A stretch of 64,000 nt of DNA, from the NCBI GenBank assembly GCA_047967505.1, contig CM106539.1; one strand, written 5' to 3'. Numbering within the stretch: position 1 is the first letter of the stretch; each line of letters starts with the position of its first letter. Under the pieces are notes generated by a model. It saw nothing but the letters and a program-made list of their open reading frames with translations. It did not search any database and was not told the origin of the DNA. The DNA is from Dipteris shenzhenensis. Its lineage: Eukaryota; Polypodiophyta; Polypodiopsida; Gleicheniales. The position numbers were made by a program, and so were the translations under genes. Positions 24,101 through 35,380 of this stretch are shown piece after piece.

Positions 24101-25231
24101 TGTCGACCAAGATGTCGAGCGTAACCCGAAAGGATTCACGCCGTCCATGGCTAGCCCAAGATGTAAGTTGCGTGGCTCTCTCGCAAAGTCCGGCCACTGA
24201 TTATCTATGTGCTTCCAAGCCGCACAATCTGCGGGAATCCTCAATGTGTGATCAGTGGACCGATGAGATGCATGCCATGTCATCAACTCCGCTATGGATT
24301 TGCATCGAAACATGTGTTGTATTCTTGCAATGATGGGAAAGTGTCTTAAGACCTTTACCGGTATCCTCTCACCCTGCAAGTCATCTCTATATCGTTGTTC
24401 CCCACACTTTGGACAACTAGCCAAATCTCCATGCTCACGACGAAAGAGAATACAATCATTACGGCAAGCATGGATGGTATCATAATCCATACCCACCATT
24501 GTTAGCATCTTTTTCGCTTCATCTCTTGATGCGGGCATGGTATTTGGTGCAGGCAACATCTTTTGGAGCAACCTATGACAAAGACACTATCCAAATGATG
24601 ATTCTCAAAACAAACAATATCCAAATAATGAGTCAATCAAATTAATGCAAGGGCTAACCTCATTAAGGCCGAGACACTTGTATCCGACCACCCATACTGT
24701 ACTTGTAGATTCAAGATTGAGAGACAAGCACGTAGTTTAGACATCCTGGCACCCTCGTACAATTGTGTTGATTGCAACTCTCGCATTTTCACCTCAGACT
24801 CTGACATCACGTATACGTGGGATGTAGTGCCCCTAAAAATGGAATCCATCATGTCGACCATACCCTCGTCGTCATCTGGGAGACTATAGTCTTGTTGAAA
24901 GTGAGAAGGTATATGTGTACCCTCGTCACCCTCGTCATCCTGTCATAAGCTCATTCGTGTAAATAGAAGATCTTCTAATTCCGGGTATACAATAAGATTG
25001 CGAACTTAAATAGCTTTGACTTACCGATGATCCATCAACATGTGCAACACCAACGGGGGGTACTGGTTCCGGCTCCTCCCCATACATCCGCAAGTGGCGC
25101 ATGATAATACGACGTTGATGTCGTACTTCTCGCTTGCAATGAGTGCAATGACAATATAACCTCTCCGTAAGCCACTTCGTGCTCCCGGGCGTTGGCGCAT
25201 CATCGGATGAGCTTCCACTCGTCCCTTCCAT
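21168..25231 (-). CDS. TNP2-type CACTA transposase (multi-exon)
   Basis: The catalytic transposase of the CACTA element. Proposed exons on the minus strand start at 25231-25025 (MEGTSGSSSDDAP, then a Cys/His transposase-associated segment) and 24939-24659. They continue at 24572-23833 (CPKCGEQRY; LAMDGVNPFG; IPPWLTIKKGHLMLALLVPG; MWTMHDYPGYG) and 23733-23123 (YHACPVCGP; LLDPMHIFKNV). A small exon near 23024-22947 (KGCLQEDVRNAIFKI) follows. The DUF4218-like exon lies below 22850 (LEKHFPSSIMTTQVHLLVHI), the DUF4216-like exon at about 22080-21700, and an acidic tail ends at 21168. Most junctions show GT...AG with matching phase, and I saw no in-frame stop in the exons checked. The DGVNPFG Asp is conserved in the family. 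Exon ends are predictions. Confidence 0.85.
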
Positions 25232-25449
25232 CTACACTTATAAAACCAAAACATAAGCATGAAGAGGAGATGTACACAATTATGAGCATAGCATGTTTAA
25301 TTTGAGCTTCTCTTGAGGCTATATAAAAAGAATGACATCGCTATATACTAAGGATTGAAACAAAAAATCCTATATAGAGGAGATATTGACAATTATAGGC
25401 ATAGCATGTTTGAGTCACAAGAGGCCTCATTAAAAAACAAACAGTAAGC

Positions 25450-25515
25450 GTCGCTATATAGCGACGCTCTGTTCCGTCGCTATATAGCGACGAATAAGCG
25501 TCGCTATATAGCGAC
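25450..25515. promoter_or_regulatory. Internal cluster of three 16-bp palindromes upstream of the transposase gene
   Basis: Three copies of CGTCGCTATATAGCGACG lie about 220 bp upstream of the transposase start codon, far from either transposon end. The position suits a promoter element through which the TNPA-like protein could regulate transposase expression. Confidence 0.75.
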
Positions 25516-26060
25516 GCTGTGGGTTAAAACCCGAAACGGCGAAACCCGCGGCGTTTTATTCAAAGCTTTCCTAATCTCTAAACTAAGCTCTCCAAAATCT
25601 CCTCCCACCTATTTTCACTGAACTCCCATCTATTCCAAGCAACCTCCTACCCTATTTCCCACTCCTCACCCTCCTCCTACCTCTTGTGCACCCTCTCTCT
25701 CCTTTTTCCCTCTTTGGTTTCCAGAAAGAAAGTTCTTCAAAAGGTGAGCTTTTTTCAACAATGTAGGTTGTTTGTTTGTTAGCTTTGGTTTTGTGAGTGT
25801 TTCTACTTGTATTGCTAAAGTTTTAAACTAGTTTTCATGCTTGATTAGAAAGGATTCAAACAAAAAACGAAATTTCAAGAAAGAAAGAAAGAAACTCACC
25901 TCTTTTTTCTGTATTTCTCTTCCTTCTCTTCCTTCTCTTCTCCTCAATCTCCTCCTTTCCTTGTCTCCTCAATCTTCTCTTTCCTTGTCTCCTTTCAAGA
26001 AGTTGCTTTTGTGATCTCCTCTTTCCACTAACATCTTATTTGAAAAAATGGGTTGTTTTC

Positions 26061-26147
26061 TCTCTTTTGTAGGGCCAGTCCACTACACCGAGCGGGACAT
26101 AGTCTCTCTTTTGTGGGCCCAGTCCACTACACCGAGCGGGACATACT
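26061..26147. repeat. 44-bp tandem duplication containing CACTACA
   Basis: Two adjacent copies of a unit starting TCTCTTTTGT and including CCACTACACCGAGCGGGACA. The second is followed by ACAGGTAAGT, which contains a consensus splice donor, so this may be an untranslated leader exon of the plus-strand gene. Each copy contains CACTACA, the start of the element's terminal repeat. Confidence 0.75.
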
Positions 26148-26469
26148 TTTACAGGTAAGTGCTTCCTCTTCTTTCCATTTAAGCTTTTTGTTATTTGCAT
26201 TGGCCTGCAGCTAGCGCCTTAAGCGCTAGCTGCAGTGATGGGCGTAGGAACCCTCTCTTCCCCCTTCTCTTTTTCTCATTTTCCCCCTTCTCTTTTTTCC
26301 CTCTTCTCTTATTCTCTCTTTCCCCCTCTCTCTTTTCCCTTCTCTCTTTCCTTTCCCCCTTATTCTCTATTTCCGCATCCCTCTTATTCTCTTATGCTTA
26401 TGCTTCTCTCATTCCCCCTTATCTATTTCCCCCTTCTCTCATTCGCATAAGCTTCTCTCATTCTCTTTT

Positions 26470-29400
26470 TCCGCATGACCATAAGCATGAGCTTATGCTT
26501 ATGCTTATGCATAAGCATAAGCATAAGCTCATTCTCTTGCTCATTCATGAGCATGAGCTTATGCGTAAGTTTCCGCATAAGCTCCTTCTCTCATTCCGCA
26601 TAAGCTCCTTCTCTATTTTCGCATGAGCATAAGCATGAGCTTATGCTTATGCTTATGCTTATGCTTATGCTTCTCTTTTTCCGCATGAGCATAAGCATGA
26701 GCTTATGCTTATGCTTATGCGCATGAGCATAAGCATGAGCTTATGCTTATGCTTATGCATAAGCATAAGCATAAGCTCATGCTTATGCTCATTCTTCCGC
26801 ATGAGCTTATGCGTAAGTTTCCGCAAGAGCATAAGCTCCTGCTCTTGCGGAAACTTACGCATAAGCTCATGCGGAAGAATGAGCATAAGCATGAGCTTAT
26901 GCTTATGCTTATGCTTATGCTTATGCTTCTCTTTTTCCGCATGAGCATAAGCATGAGCTTATGCTTATGCTTATGCATAAGCATAAGCATAAGCTCATGC
27001 TTATGCTCATTCTTCCGCATGAACTTATGCGTAAGTTTCCGCATGAGCATAAGCATGAGTTTCCGCAAGTTTCCGCAAGTTTCCGCAAGCATAAGCATAA
27101 GCTCATGCTTATGCTCATTCATGAGCATGAGCTTATGCGTAAGTTTCCGCAAGAGCTTATGCATAAGCATAAGCATAAGCTGATGCTTATGCTCATGCGG
27201 AAATAGAGGAGGAGCTTATGCGGAATGAGAGAAGGAGCTTATGCGGAAAAAGAGAATGAGAGAAGCATAAGCTTCTCTCATTCTCTATTTCCGCATAAGC
27301 TTATGCGGAAACTTATGCATAAGCTCATGCTCATGAATGAGCATAAGCATGAGCTTATGCTTATGCTTATGCTTATGCTTGCGGAAACTTGCGGAAACTT
27401 GCGGAAACTCATGCTTATGCTCATGCGGAAACTTACACATAAGCTCTTGCGGATGAATGAGCATAAGCATGAGCTTATGCTTATGCTTATGCATAAGCAT
27501 AAGCATAAGCTCATGCTTATGCTCATGCGGAAATAGAGAAGGAGCTTATGCGGAATGAGAGAAGGAGCTTATGCGGAAAAAGAGAATGAGAGAAGCATAT
27601 TATTTCCGCATAAGCTTATGCGGAAACTTACGCATAAGCTCATGCTCATGAATGAGCATAAGCATGAGCTTATGCTTATGCTTATGCTTATGCTTGCGGA
27701 AACTTGCGGAAACTCATGCTTATGCTCATGCGGAAACTTACGCATAAGTTCATGCGGAAGAATAAGCATAAGCATGAGCTTATGCTTATGCTTATGCTTC
27801 TCTTTTTCCGCATGAGCATAAGCATGAGCTTATGCTTATGCTTATGCATAAGCATAAGCATAAGCTCATGCTTATGCTCATTCATCCGCAAGAGCTTATG
27901 CGTAAGTTTCCGCATGAGCATAAGCATGAGTTTCCGCAAGTTTCCGCAAGTTTCCACAAGCATAAGCATAAGCATAAGCATAAGCTCATGCTTATGCTCA
28001 TTCATGAGCATGAGCTTATGCGTAAGTTTCCGCATAAGCTCCTTCTCTCATTCCGCATAAGCTCCTCCTCTATTTCTGCATGAGCATAAGCATGAGCTTA
28101 TGCTTATGCTTATGCATAAGCATAAGCATAAGCTCATGCTTATGCTCATTCATGAGCATGAGCTTATGCGTAAGTTTCCGCAAGAGCTTATGCGGAAATA
28201 GAGAATGAGAGAAGCATATGCTTCTCTCATTCTCTTTTTCCGCATAAGCTCCTTCTCTCATTCCGCATAAGCTCCTTCTCTATTTCCGCATGAGCATAAG
28301 CTTATGCATAAGCATAAGCATAAGCTCATGCTTATGCTCATTCATGAGCATGAGCTTATGCGTAAGTTTCCGCAAGAGCTTATGCGGAAATAGAGAATGA
28401 GAGAAGCACGCTTCTCTCATTCTCTATTTCCGCATAAGCTCCTTCTCTCATTCCGCATAAGCTCCTTCTCTATTTCCGCATGAGCATAAGCATGAGCTTA
28501 TGCTTATGCTTATGCTTATGCATAAGCATAAGCATAAGCATAAGCTCATGCTTATGCTCATTCATCCGCAAGAGCTTATGCGTAAGTTTCCGCAAGAGCT
28601 TATGCGTAAGTTTCCGCAAGAGCTTATCCGCAAGTTTCCGCAAGTGCTCCTTCTCTTTTTCCGCATAAGCTCCTTCTCTTTTTCCGCATGAGCATAAGCA
28701 TGAGCTTATGCTTATGCTTATGCATAAGCATAAGAGCTTATGCTCATTCTTTCGCATGAGCTTATGCGTAAGTTTCCGCAAGAGCTTATGCGGAAATAGA
28801 GAATGAGAGAAGCATATGCTTCTCTCATTCTCTTTTTCCGCATAAGCTCCTTCTCTCATTCCGCATAAGTTCCTTCTCTATTTCCGCATGAGCATAAGCA
28901 TGAGCTTATGCTTATGCTTATGCATAAGCATAAGCATAAGCTCATGCTTATGCTCATTCATGAGCATGAGCTTATGCGTAAGTTTCCGCAAGAGCTTATG
29001 CGGAAATAGAGAATGAGAGAAGCATATGCTTCTCTCATTCTCTTTTTCCGCATAAGCTCCTTCTCTCATTCCGCATAAGCTCCTTCTCTATTTCCGCATG
29101 AGCATAAGCATGAGCTTATGCTTATGCATAAGCATAAGCATAAGCTCATGCTTATGCTCATTCATGAGCATGAGCTTATGCGTAAGTTTCCGCAAGAGCT
29201 TATGCGGAAATAGAGAATGAGAGAAGCATACGCTTCTCTCATTCTCTTTTTCCGCATAAGCTCCTTCTCTCATTCCGCATAAGCTTCTTCTCTATTTCCG
29301 CATGAGCATAAGCATGAGCTTATGCTTATGCTTATGCTTATGCATAAGCATAAGCATAAGCTCATGCTTATGCTCATTCATCCGCAAGAGCTTATGCGTA

Positions 29401-29950
29401 AGTTTCCGCAAGAGCTTATGCGTAAGTTTCCGCAAGAGCTTATCCGCAAGTTTCCGCAAGTGCTCCTTCTCTTTTTCCGCATGAGCATAAGCATGAGCTT
29501 ATGCTTATGCTTATGCATAAGCATAAGAGCTTATGCTCATTCTTCCGCATGAGCTTATGCGTAAGTTTCCGCAAGAGCTTATGCGGAAATAGAGAATGAG
29601 AGAAGCATATGCTTCTCTCATTCTCTTTTTCCGCATAAGCTCCTTCTCTCATTCCGCATAAGCTCCTTCTCTATTTCCGCATGAGCATAAGCATGAGCTT
29701 ATGCTTATTCATGAGCATGAGCTTATGCGGAAGTTTCCGCCAGAGCTTATGCGGAAATAGAGAATGAGAGAAGCATATGCGGATCTCATTCTCTTTTTCC
29801 GCATAAGCTCTTTCTCTTTTTCCGCATAAGCTCTTTCTCTTTCTCTTTTGCGTGAGCATATGCGGAAATAGAGAATGAGAGAAGCTTATGCTTCTCTCCT
29901 CCTCTATTTTCGCATATGCGGAAACATGAGCATAAGCTCATGCTCATTCT
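26470..29950. repeat. Palindromic GCATAAGC/GCTTATGC satellite between the two CACTA genes
   Basis: About 3.5 kb built from GCATAAGC, GAGCAT, TTTCCGC and GAGAATGAGAGAAGC in both orientations. From about 28070 it settles into units of about 180-213 bp; the landmark TATTTCCGCATGAGCATAAG recurs near 28070, 28283, 28468, 28877, 29086, 29289 and 29671. Each unit is largely self-complementary, so single strands can fold along their length. Long open frames on both strands (MLMLMHKHKHK and SISMSLCLCL types) are artefacts of the repeat. Confidence 0.9.
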
Positions 29951-30227
29951 CTATTTCCCACTTTATTTCCCCCTTCTCTCATTTCCCCCTTCTCTCATTC
30001 TCTATTTTCCCTCATCTCTTTCCCTTTCTCTCATTCTCTATTTCCTCATTCTCATTCTTTTCTTTCCTTTACATCTTCTTTCCCTCTTATCTTTCCCTCT
30101 TCTTTCCCTCTTTCCTTTCCCTCTTCTTTCCTTTCCCTCTTCTTTCTTCTTGCCTATGCCTATGCCTATGAGAATGCTCATGTTTGTTTATTTGTTTTCT
30201 GTTTTCGTGTTTGTGTCTATGTTAGAC

Positions 30228-31803
30228 ATGGGATCACGTCGCTCATCGGACGAGTACGGACAGCCTCGCAGGAGGAGAGCTCACGATCTATATGCTCCAG
30301 AGGACTTTGATTCCTCTCAGGCGACTACCCCGAGGACTACCCCTGGTCCGACTCCTCTCGGTCCTAGCACTGTGACTACCCCTGGTCCGACCCCTCTTCC
30401 ACGTAGCATTGCGACTACCCCTCAGGGGACTCCTTTGCTAGCCGCGCATGGCTTTGTTGGGACTCCCGACGAGTTTGTAGCGCAGATGAGCGATGAGGAG
30501 GCAGCGAGATTCTTCTCTCTGCTCTCTCAGAGGACCTCCGCAATTCCTTCCCCTACACCGACGGGTGGACGTACAGCCCATCCATCCCCTCGCGCCCCTT
30601 CGACCGCGGGATCATCACCTGCGCATGCCTCCCGCAAGGGAAGGAAGAGTAGGATGGGCGGCTCATGTTGTGCTGACTCAGGAGATGTAGACGAGTCAGC
30701 ACACTCACGCTCCTTTAGGTCTCCACTTGGTCCGGAGACACAGTATCAGTCAGGTCCCTTTCCCTCTCCTACTCCCACAGCTACTCCTCGATCCGGAAGC
30801 GGTCGCGCAGCTTCCACTCCTTCAGACTCTGCTACCGTCAGTCCCCCTTACTCATCAGGGGATCTCTCCTATCAAATCACATCTGCCGGAGAGATAATAG
30901 AAGACAAAAAGGGCAAAGCAGTGATGGCCGCCATGAGACGGTTGATGAGTCATCACTTCAAGAGCGGCATAAATATCGATTGGCGGTATCAAGATGGCCA
31001 AAAGAAGCAAGCGGTGATCGATGAGTTAAAACTCAGATTTCCTAATTCGCCAAATGTGGAGTTTAATAACAGTTATATGCTCGAGCGCATGGGTTTGGTC
31101 CTAAAGCATCGCAGATCAACCATGCGTACTTCCATTACAAAGGGGTTGTCTAAACCCAGCTGGGCAGACAAAGCTGATTGGAAGTACTTCAAGAAGCAAC
31201 ATAGGGACCATCCTGAAATGTTCGAGGGTCAGAGGAGGGCTGCGAAGAGACGGCTGGATGTCGTAGGTACTTCGCACTTTGGTGCAGGTGGACGGTATGC
31301 GTTCGAGGCAACCGTGGTAAGTTTACTTCTTTCCATTTAATGTATTGTTCTATTTGTTTTACTTACATATTACATGCACTTTAGCTAACTCTAACTCTCG
31401 TAAATTGGATCCACAGCAAGCTGCGATGGGTCGTCTTCCTACGGATGCAGAGACGCGGCGCGCATTTCGGATAGGAACCAAGCCGTGGTTCATTGAGCAA
31501 GAGGCAATGGGAGCGACAGTCGATTGGGCTGAGGTGGCTGCTCGCACGGTATAAGTTTACTCCTGCTTGTAATCTCACTTTTTAATTTAAGTTCCAATCT
31601 AATTTTCGATTTATATGGTTCACTCTCAGGGTCAAAGCTCAAGCGTCCCATCATCAGAGACGAGCGATCAACAGGGGCAAGGATCGGACGCAGGTGCCGA
31701 TGACGAAGGAGAAGACGCAGGTGTCGGGGACGAGGGAGAAGATGCAGGTGCCGAGGACCAGGGAACAGCCCAACAAGACGATTCGGATTCGGATTCGGAT
31801 TAG
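30228..31803 (+). CDS. TNPA-like CACTA accessory protein (Transposase_24-like), three exons
   Basis: Predicted exons 30228-31316, 31417-31548 and 31630-31803, each joined in phase 0 across GTAAGT...CCACAG and GTATAAGT...CTCAG, give 464 residues. Residues 1-190 are Pro/Ser/Thr-rich and low complexity. Residues 215-370 form the conserved part (MRRLMSHHFKSGINIDWRY; WADKADWKYFKKQH; GTSHFGAGGRYAFEATV; TRRAFRIGTKPWFIEQ), which I match to the plant En/Spm Transposase_24 group. The last 60 residues are acidic (GEDAG repeats, DSDSDSD). ATG 30228 follows an in-frame ATG at 30219; either could start. In En/Spm the TNPA-type partner binds subterminal repeats, which is the likely role here. Confidence 0.8.
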
Positions 31804-31984
31804 TAGTGGTAGTAGCATTTTTCATATCCGCTCGTTAGAGCCATTTTGTATCGCCCTTTCACAGGGTAATTTTGTTTCAAACACAGTTGTATATGTATAT
31901 ACAAGAACAATTTTGTATCACCCTGCAAGCAAGGGAAATTTTGTTATAAAAAACTTTCTTTTGTAATTACAAAAAAAAAAAAAA

Positions 31985-32037
31985 GGTTAGTGGGGCTAAA
32001 CAGGGCTTCCTTTTGGCCCTGTTTAGCCCCACTAACC
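31985..32037. other. Perfect 22-bp-stem hairpin after the TNPA-like gene
   Basis: GGTTAGTGGGGCTAAACAGG and onward to 32006 is exactly complementary to 32016-32037, with a 9-base loop. It follows an A-rich tract at about 31967-31984 and precedes the 3' subterminal palindromes. It may mark the end of the transcription unit or be a remnant of a small inserted foldback. Confidence 0.85.
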
Positions 32038-32060
32038 ATTTTTTTTACCTTCTGTTAATC

Positions 32061-32229
32061 GTCGCTATATAGCGACGTTTACCAGTGTCGCTATATAGCG
32101 ACGATTAACAGAGTCGCTATATAGCGACGTTTACATCGTCGCTATATAGCGACGTTTACATCGTCGCTATATAGCGACGTTTACATCGTCGCTATATAGC
32201 GACGATTAACAGCGTCGCTATATAGCGAC
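32061..32229. promoter_or_regulatory. 3' subterminal repeats of CACTA: seven GTCGCTATATAGCGAC palindromes
   Basis: Seven perfect copies of the same 16-bp palindrome as at the 5' end, spaced about 22-28 bp apart, plus a half-site (TTATAGCGACG) just beyond. Spacer words GTTTACATC and GATTAACAG repeat between copies. Confidence 0.85.
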
Positions 32230-32364
32230 GGTTTATAGCGACGCTCCTTTTCCGACGATTTTAACGACTTTTATAGCGACCTTTGCGCCCGTGAAAAAAA
32301 AAAATTTTTAATGTAAAAAGCGTCGGTATTTCCGTCGGAAAATGGCCTATGCCTTGTAGTGATC

Positions 32365-34740
32365 TCTCTTTCTATACTTTGGTCTTCTTCTTTTTCACAC
32401 ACCCTATCTACATCCCTTTGGCAGTGCTCTCCACCTCAACTACAAGCTCTTCATCATGACACTTGTATAGGCTTCACTATGTGCTATCCTTCTTAACACC
32501 TCCTTCTACCCTTTCTACTTTGCTTGGCGGGCAGCTTTGTCTTGGCATTGACTCTCTGCATGGAAATGTGCTTGGCAAACGACTGCATGTACTTTGAGTA
32601 CATTAGATGGCCCTTTCAACCATTTCACTTGATCTCATGGTAGTTCCGTTCATGTTGCTTCCCTCTACACCTTACCATTTCTCGTCTCGTCATGACTTTC
32701 TCCCGCATTTTTTCATTAATGGTCTCTTGTAATTATCTTGATTTTAATTTTTACTTTATTTATCTTATCTTGTAATCTATTAAGATTATCCAATACTTTT
32801 TTCATTTACTTTAAATAGACTTTATTATATATATATATATATATAATTTTGTTTAAATCATTCTTTTCTTTTGTAAGTCATATTTCCCTTTCTTAGTTTT
32901 CTTAATTTTAAATTAGGCATTTTGTTTTCTAGTTTCCATGTTTACTTTCTTTATATTTTTTTATACTTATTGTTTTAATTTACGTGTTAAATTATGATTG
33001 ATTAATCAACAATTTTCTAAAGAGAGGATGTGGTTGAACCCCCTCATCATGCAATTATTTACTTATTAACACAAAGGCTTCGACAAACCCCTTATTTTGG
33101 TTTTTTTCCTTATTAAATAATTCTCTCATTTATAGTATTTCATGATAACCGATTACTCCCCATGTGTGGTTTAAAAATTATTTAGTGCATCTAGATAATT
33201 CCTATAAGACAATTTAATCTATTGTACTTTATTTTAATGTCACGCGCTTTATCTACTTTATCCTCTATGATTTTATCTTGTGATGTCAACTTCTTAAAGC
33301 TCCCATTTATGCTTTTAAATTTTAAAAAAAAGAAAGAAAAAGAAAATCTTTACTTTAATTTAACATTAAATAAAAGAAATTTTAGTTGTTAGTTTTCTTT
33401 CCCACAAGGGTGAGGACCACCCCCCTTGGAATTTTTTCACATAAAGAGCTAGATTCTCTTGGTATGTTGTAATAAATAATTTTGGTCTTCAATAATGGGT
33501 GTGGTCAGCTTTAAGCCAATTTTGGTTTTCACTAATGTGTTCACTTTGGTCAGCTTTAAGCCATGTAATTATTTTTCCCTTAATTACCACTCAGGGTTGA
33601 GGATCACCCCCCTTAAGATTTTTTTCACTTTCTCAATTTTCTTTAGAATGTAAAGCCCTGCCATTTTCTTACATTTCTTTAAAGCTCCTTTCTATCTTAG
33701 AATTCCAAAAGGTGTGTTCTTGTTCTTTAGTAAAGCGATAGCAAGCCAGGGGATACATGTATTACCTGTCTCCCAAATTCAACTTCATTGTTCTAACAAC
33801 TGCTTGGTTTGGATGGTGGCAGGTAAGTGGACCCTAACCTTGGAGCCTGGACTACCTGATGGATTTGACACGTTTGTACTATTCTTTGCTTAAATTTGCA
33901 ACATCAATATAAAGAAAAATTCTATTGCCGATCCTGTTACTCAGGTCAAAGTTTTGTCACTTTTGTTTTCTTAAAAATTTCAATCTATTTATTATATGCA
34001 ACTTTTTATTATTATCCAAATGATTGAATTAATTGTATGGTTCATTTATTGATGGGATTATTAAATCTAACCCAGGCACCTCCATCTCCTAACCTCTGGC
34101 TCCCCAAAATCGGCAACTCAGCATAGGATAACATATTTTATGCCTTGTTCCTAACAAATGGTGTATATTATGTGGCATCCACGTAAGAAACATGATGTAC
34201 ATTATGTGGCATCCACATAGAACACATATGCATCTACAATATACTATGCAGTCAAATTGTGTATCTACACACCACCTATATGTTGAATTCAACAAACTCT
34301 TTCTAATCAAATGGTGTATCTATACACCACCTATTATGCCATATTTGCATGGAGGTGATTTTTTTTTTGTAAATCTACCCATCACAGGTGTTGAGTGGAT
34401 GTCACCACTTATAACTTTAGAAAATTTTTAGCTTTATTAGGCTAGTATGTCCCCATAACATTCAAAAATGGAAAATTGCTATTAATTAGTTATGGAAAAA
34501 AGAACAGGGGTGAAAAGGAAGAGGACAAGGCCATGATTAAACTAAGGGATAAAGGGGGAGGCGAGGAGTTTCAATTGAAGAATAATTGAGGGTAGGTGGC
34601 ATTAAAGAGGAAGCTACATGACTTGATTGGGGAGGGGGGAGAGGGACCACTTATGAAAGGGGGAAGAGAAAGGAGCATGCAAAAGGGGGAGGGGTAGGAG
34701 AAACAATTTATAATATTATAGTTATCTTTAGAGTAGCTCT
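32365..34740. other. AT-rich intergenic DNA; no gene seen
   Basis: Right flank of the CACTA insertion. Contains (TA)n at about 32826-32846 and a diverged pair of GGTGAGGACCACCCCCCTT segments (33410 and 33595). A short tandem repeat around GGTCAGCTTTAAGCCA lies at 33490-33565, and paired GTATCTACACACCACC words at 34260-34330. No supported coding region. Confidence 0.55.
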
Positions 34741-34749
34741 ACTACTCTA

Positions 34750-34875
34750 TAGATTAGGGGTAGAGCTCAAGTGTGTGAAACACAAGATTATGGGTTCAAA
34801 TCCCTTCTTGAATTCCACATATAATGTTTCACCCCTCTTAAACATAGGCTTAAAAGATTAGCCAATGCATAAAAT
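34750..34875 (+). repeat. Candidate tRNA-derived SINE
   Basis: A sequence resembling a Pol III A box (TAGAGCTCAAGTG, about 34771) is followed about 20 bp later by a B box GGTTCAAATCC at 34793-34803, the arrangement of a tRNA-related promoter. The region does not fold into a full tRNA that I can see. 3' end and target duplication were not identified. Confidence 0.5.
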
Positions 34876-35380
34876 AAAATAATCCATGCACAAACATAAG
34901 TTAATTAGCCTCCATGGGCCAAAAGAACCGGCCATATTTGTTTCGAAGTGACCCATTTAGTTCTCCAAAAAACCTGATTTTGGAGTTCACCAAGTGATAT
35001 TGACTCGAGGGAATTTGCTCAAAAGAGAAAAAGTCCAATTTTTTTGAATAGTGTGTTTTTAATCTTCTCTTTGCATTGATTAGTATCTAATGTAACTTGT
35101 TGTTGCCGTTTGACGATGCTAAAGAGCTGCAGAGAGACACTTAACAGAGAAACAATTGAGACAACTATCACCCAGTTGAAGCATAAGGAGCTTGCAGAAT
35201 AAACAGAGTCAACCGCAAACTCGACAAGAAGTCTCTCAGATTGCACAGGAAAAGGAAAATGAAGCTTGCTAACTGCGAGGCGAGCATATACTATATGCGT
35301 TAATCTAAATACTTGGAAGCATTTGTTATTATGATTGTAGAGGATAATAAGCGTAGAAATGGGCGTTGTTAATCTACGTA

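Larger units (their letters stand above)
20729..32361. mobile_element. CACTA (En/Spm-type) DNA transposon, 11.6 kb
   Basis: The element begins CACTACTACACACG and ends, on the other strand, CACTACAAGGCATAG. It is flanked by the 3-bp target duplication ATC at 20726-20728 and 32362-32364, as expected for CACTA. Beyond the first six bases the terminal repeats agree poorly, so one or both ends may have decayed. It carries two divergently transcribed genes, a TNP2-type transposase (minus) and a TNPA-like protein (plus), and clusters of a 16-bp palindrome at both ends and inside. The genes read openly across plausible introns, so this copy may be recent. A 3.5-kb satellite-like block lies between the genes. 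Confidence 0.93.

Noticed and set aside
26665-28859. Many frames translating as MLMLMHKHKHK or SISMSLCLCL
   Set aside because: The GCATAAGC repeat lacks stops in several frames; the same peptides appear on both strands and shift with each unit.
34750-34875. A functional tRNA gene
   Set aside because: A- and B-box-like words are present, but I cannot fold acceptor and anticodon stems; a tRNA-derived SINE fits better.
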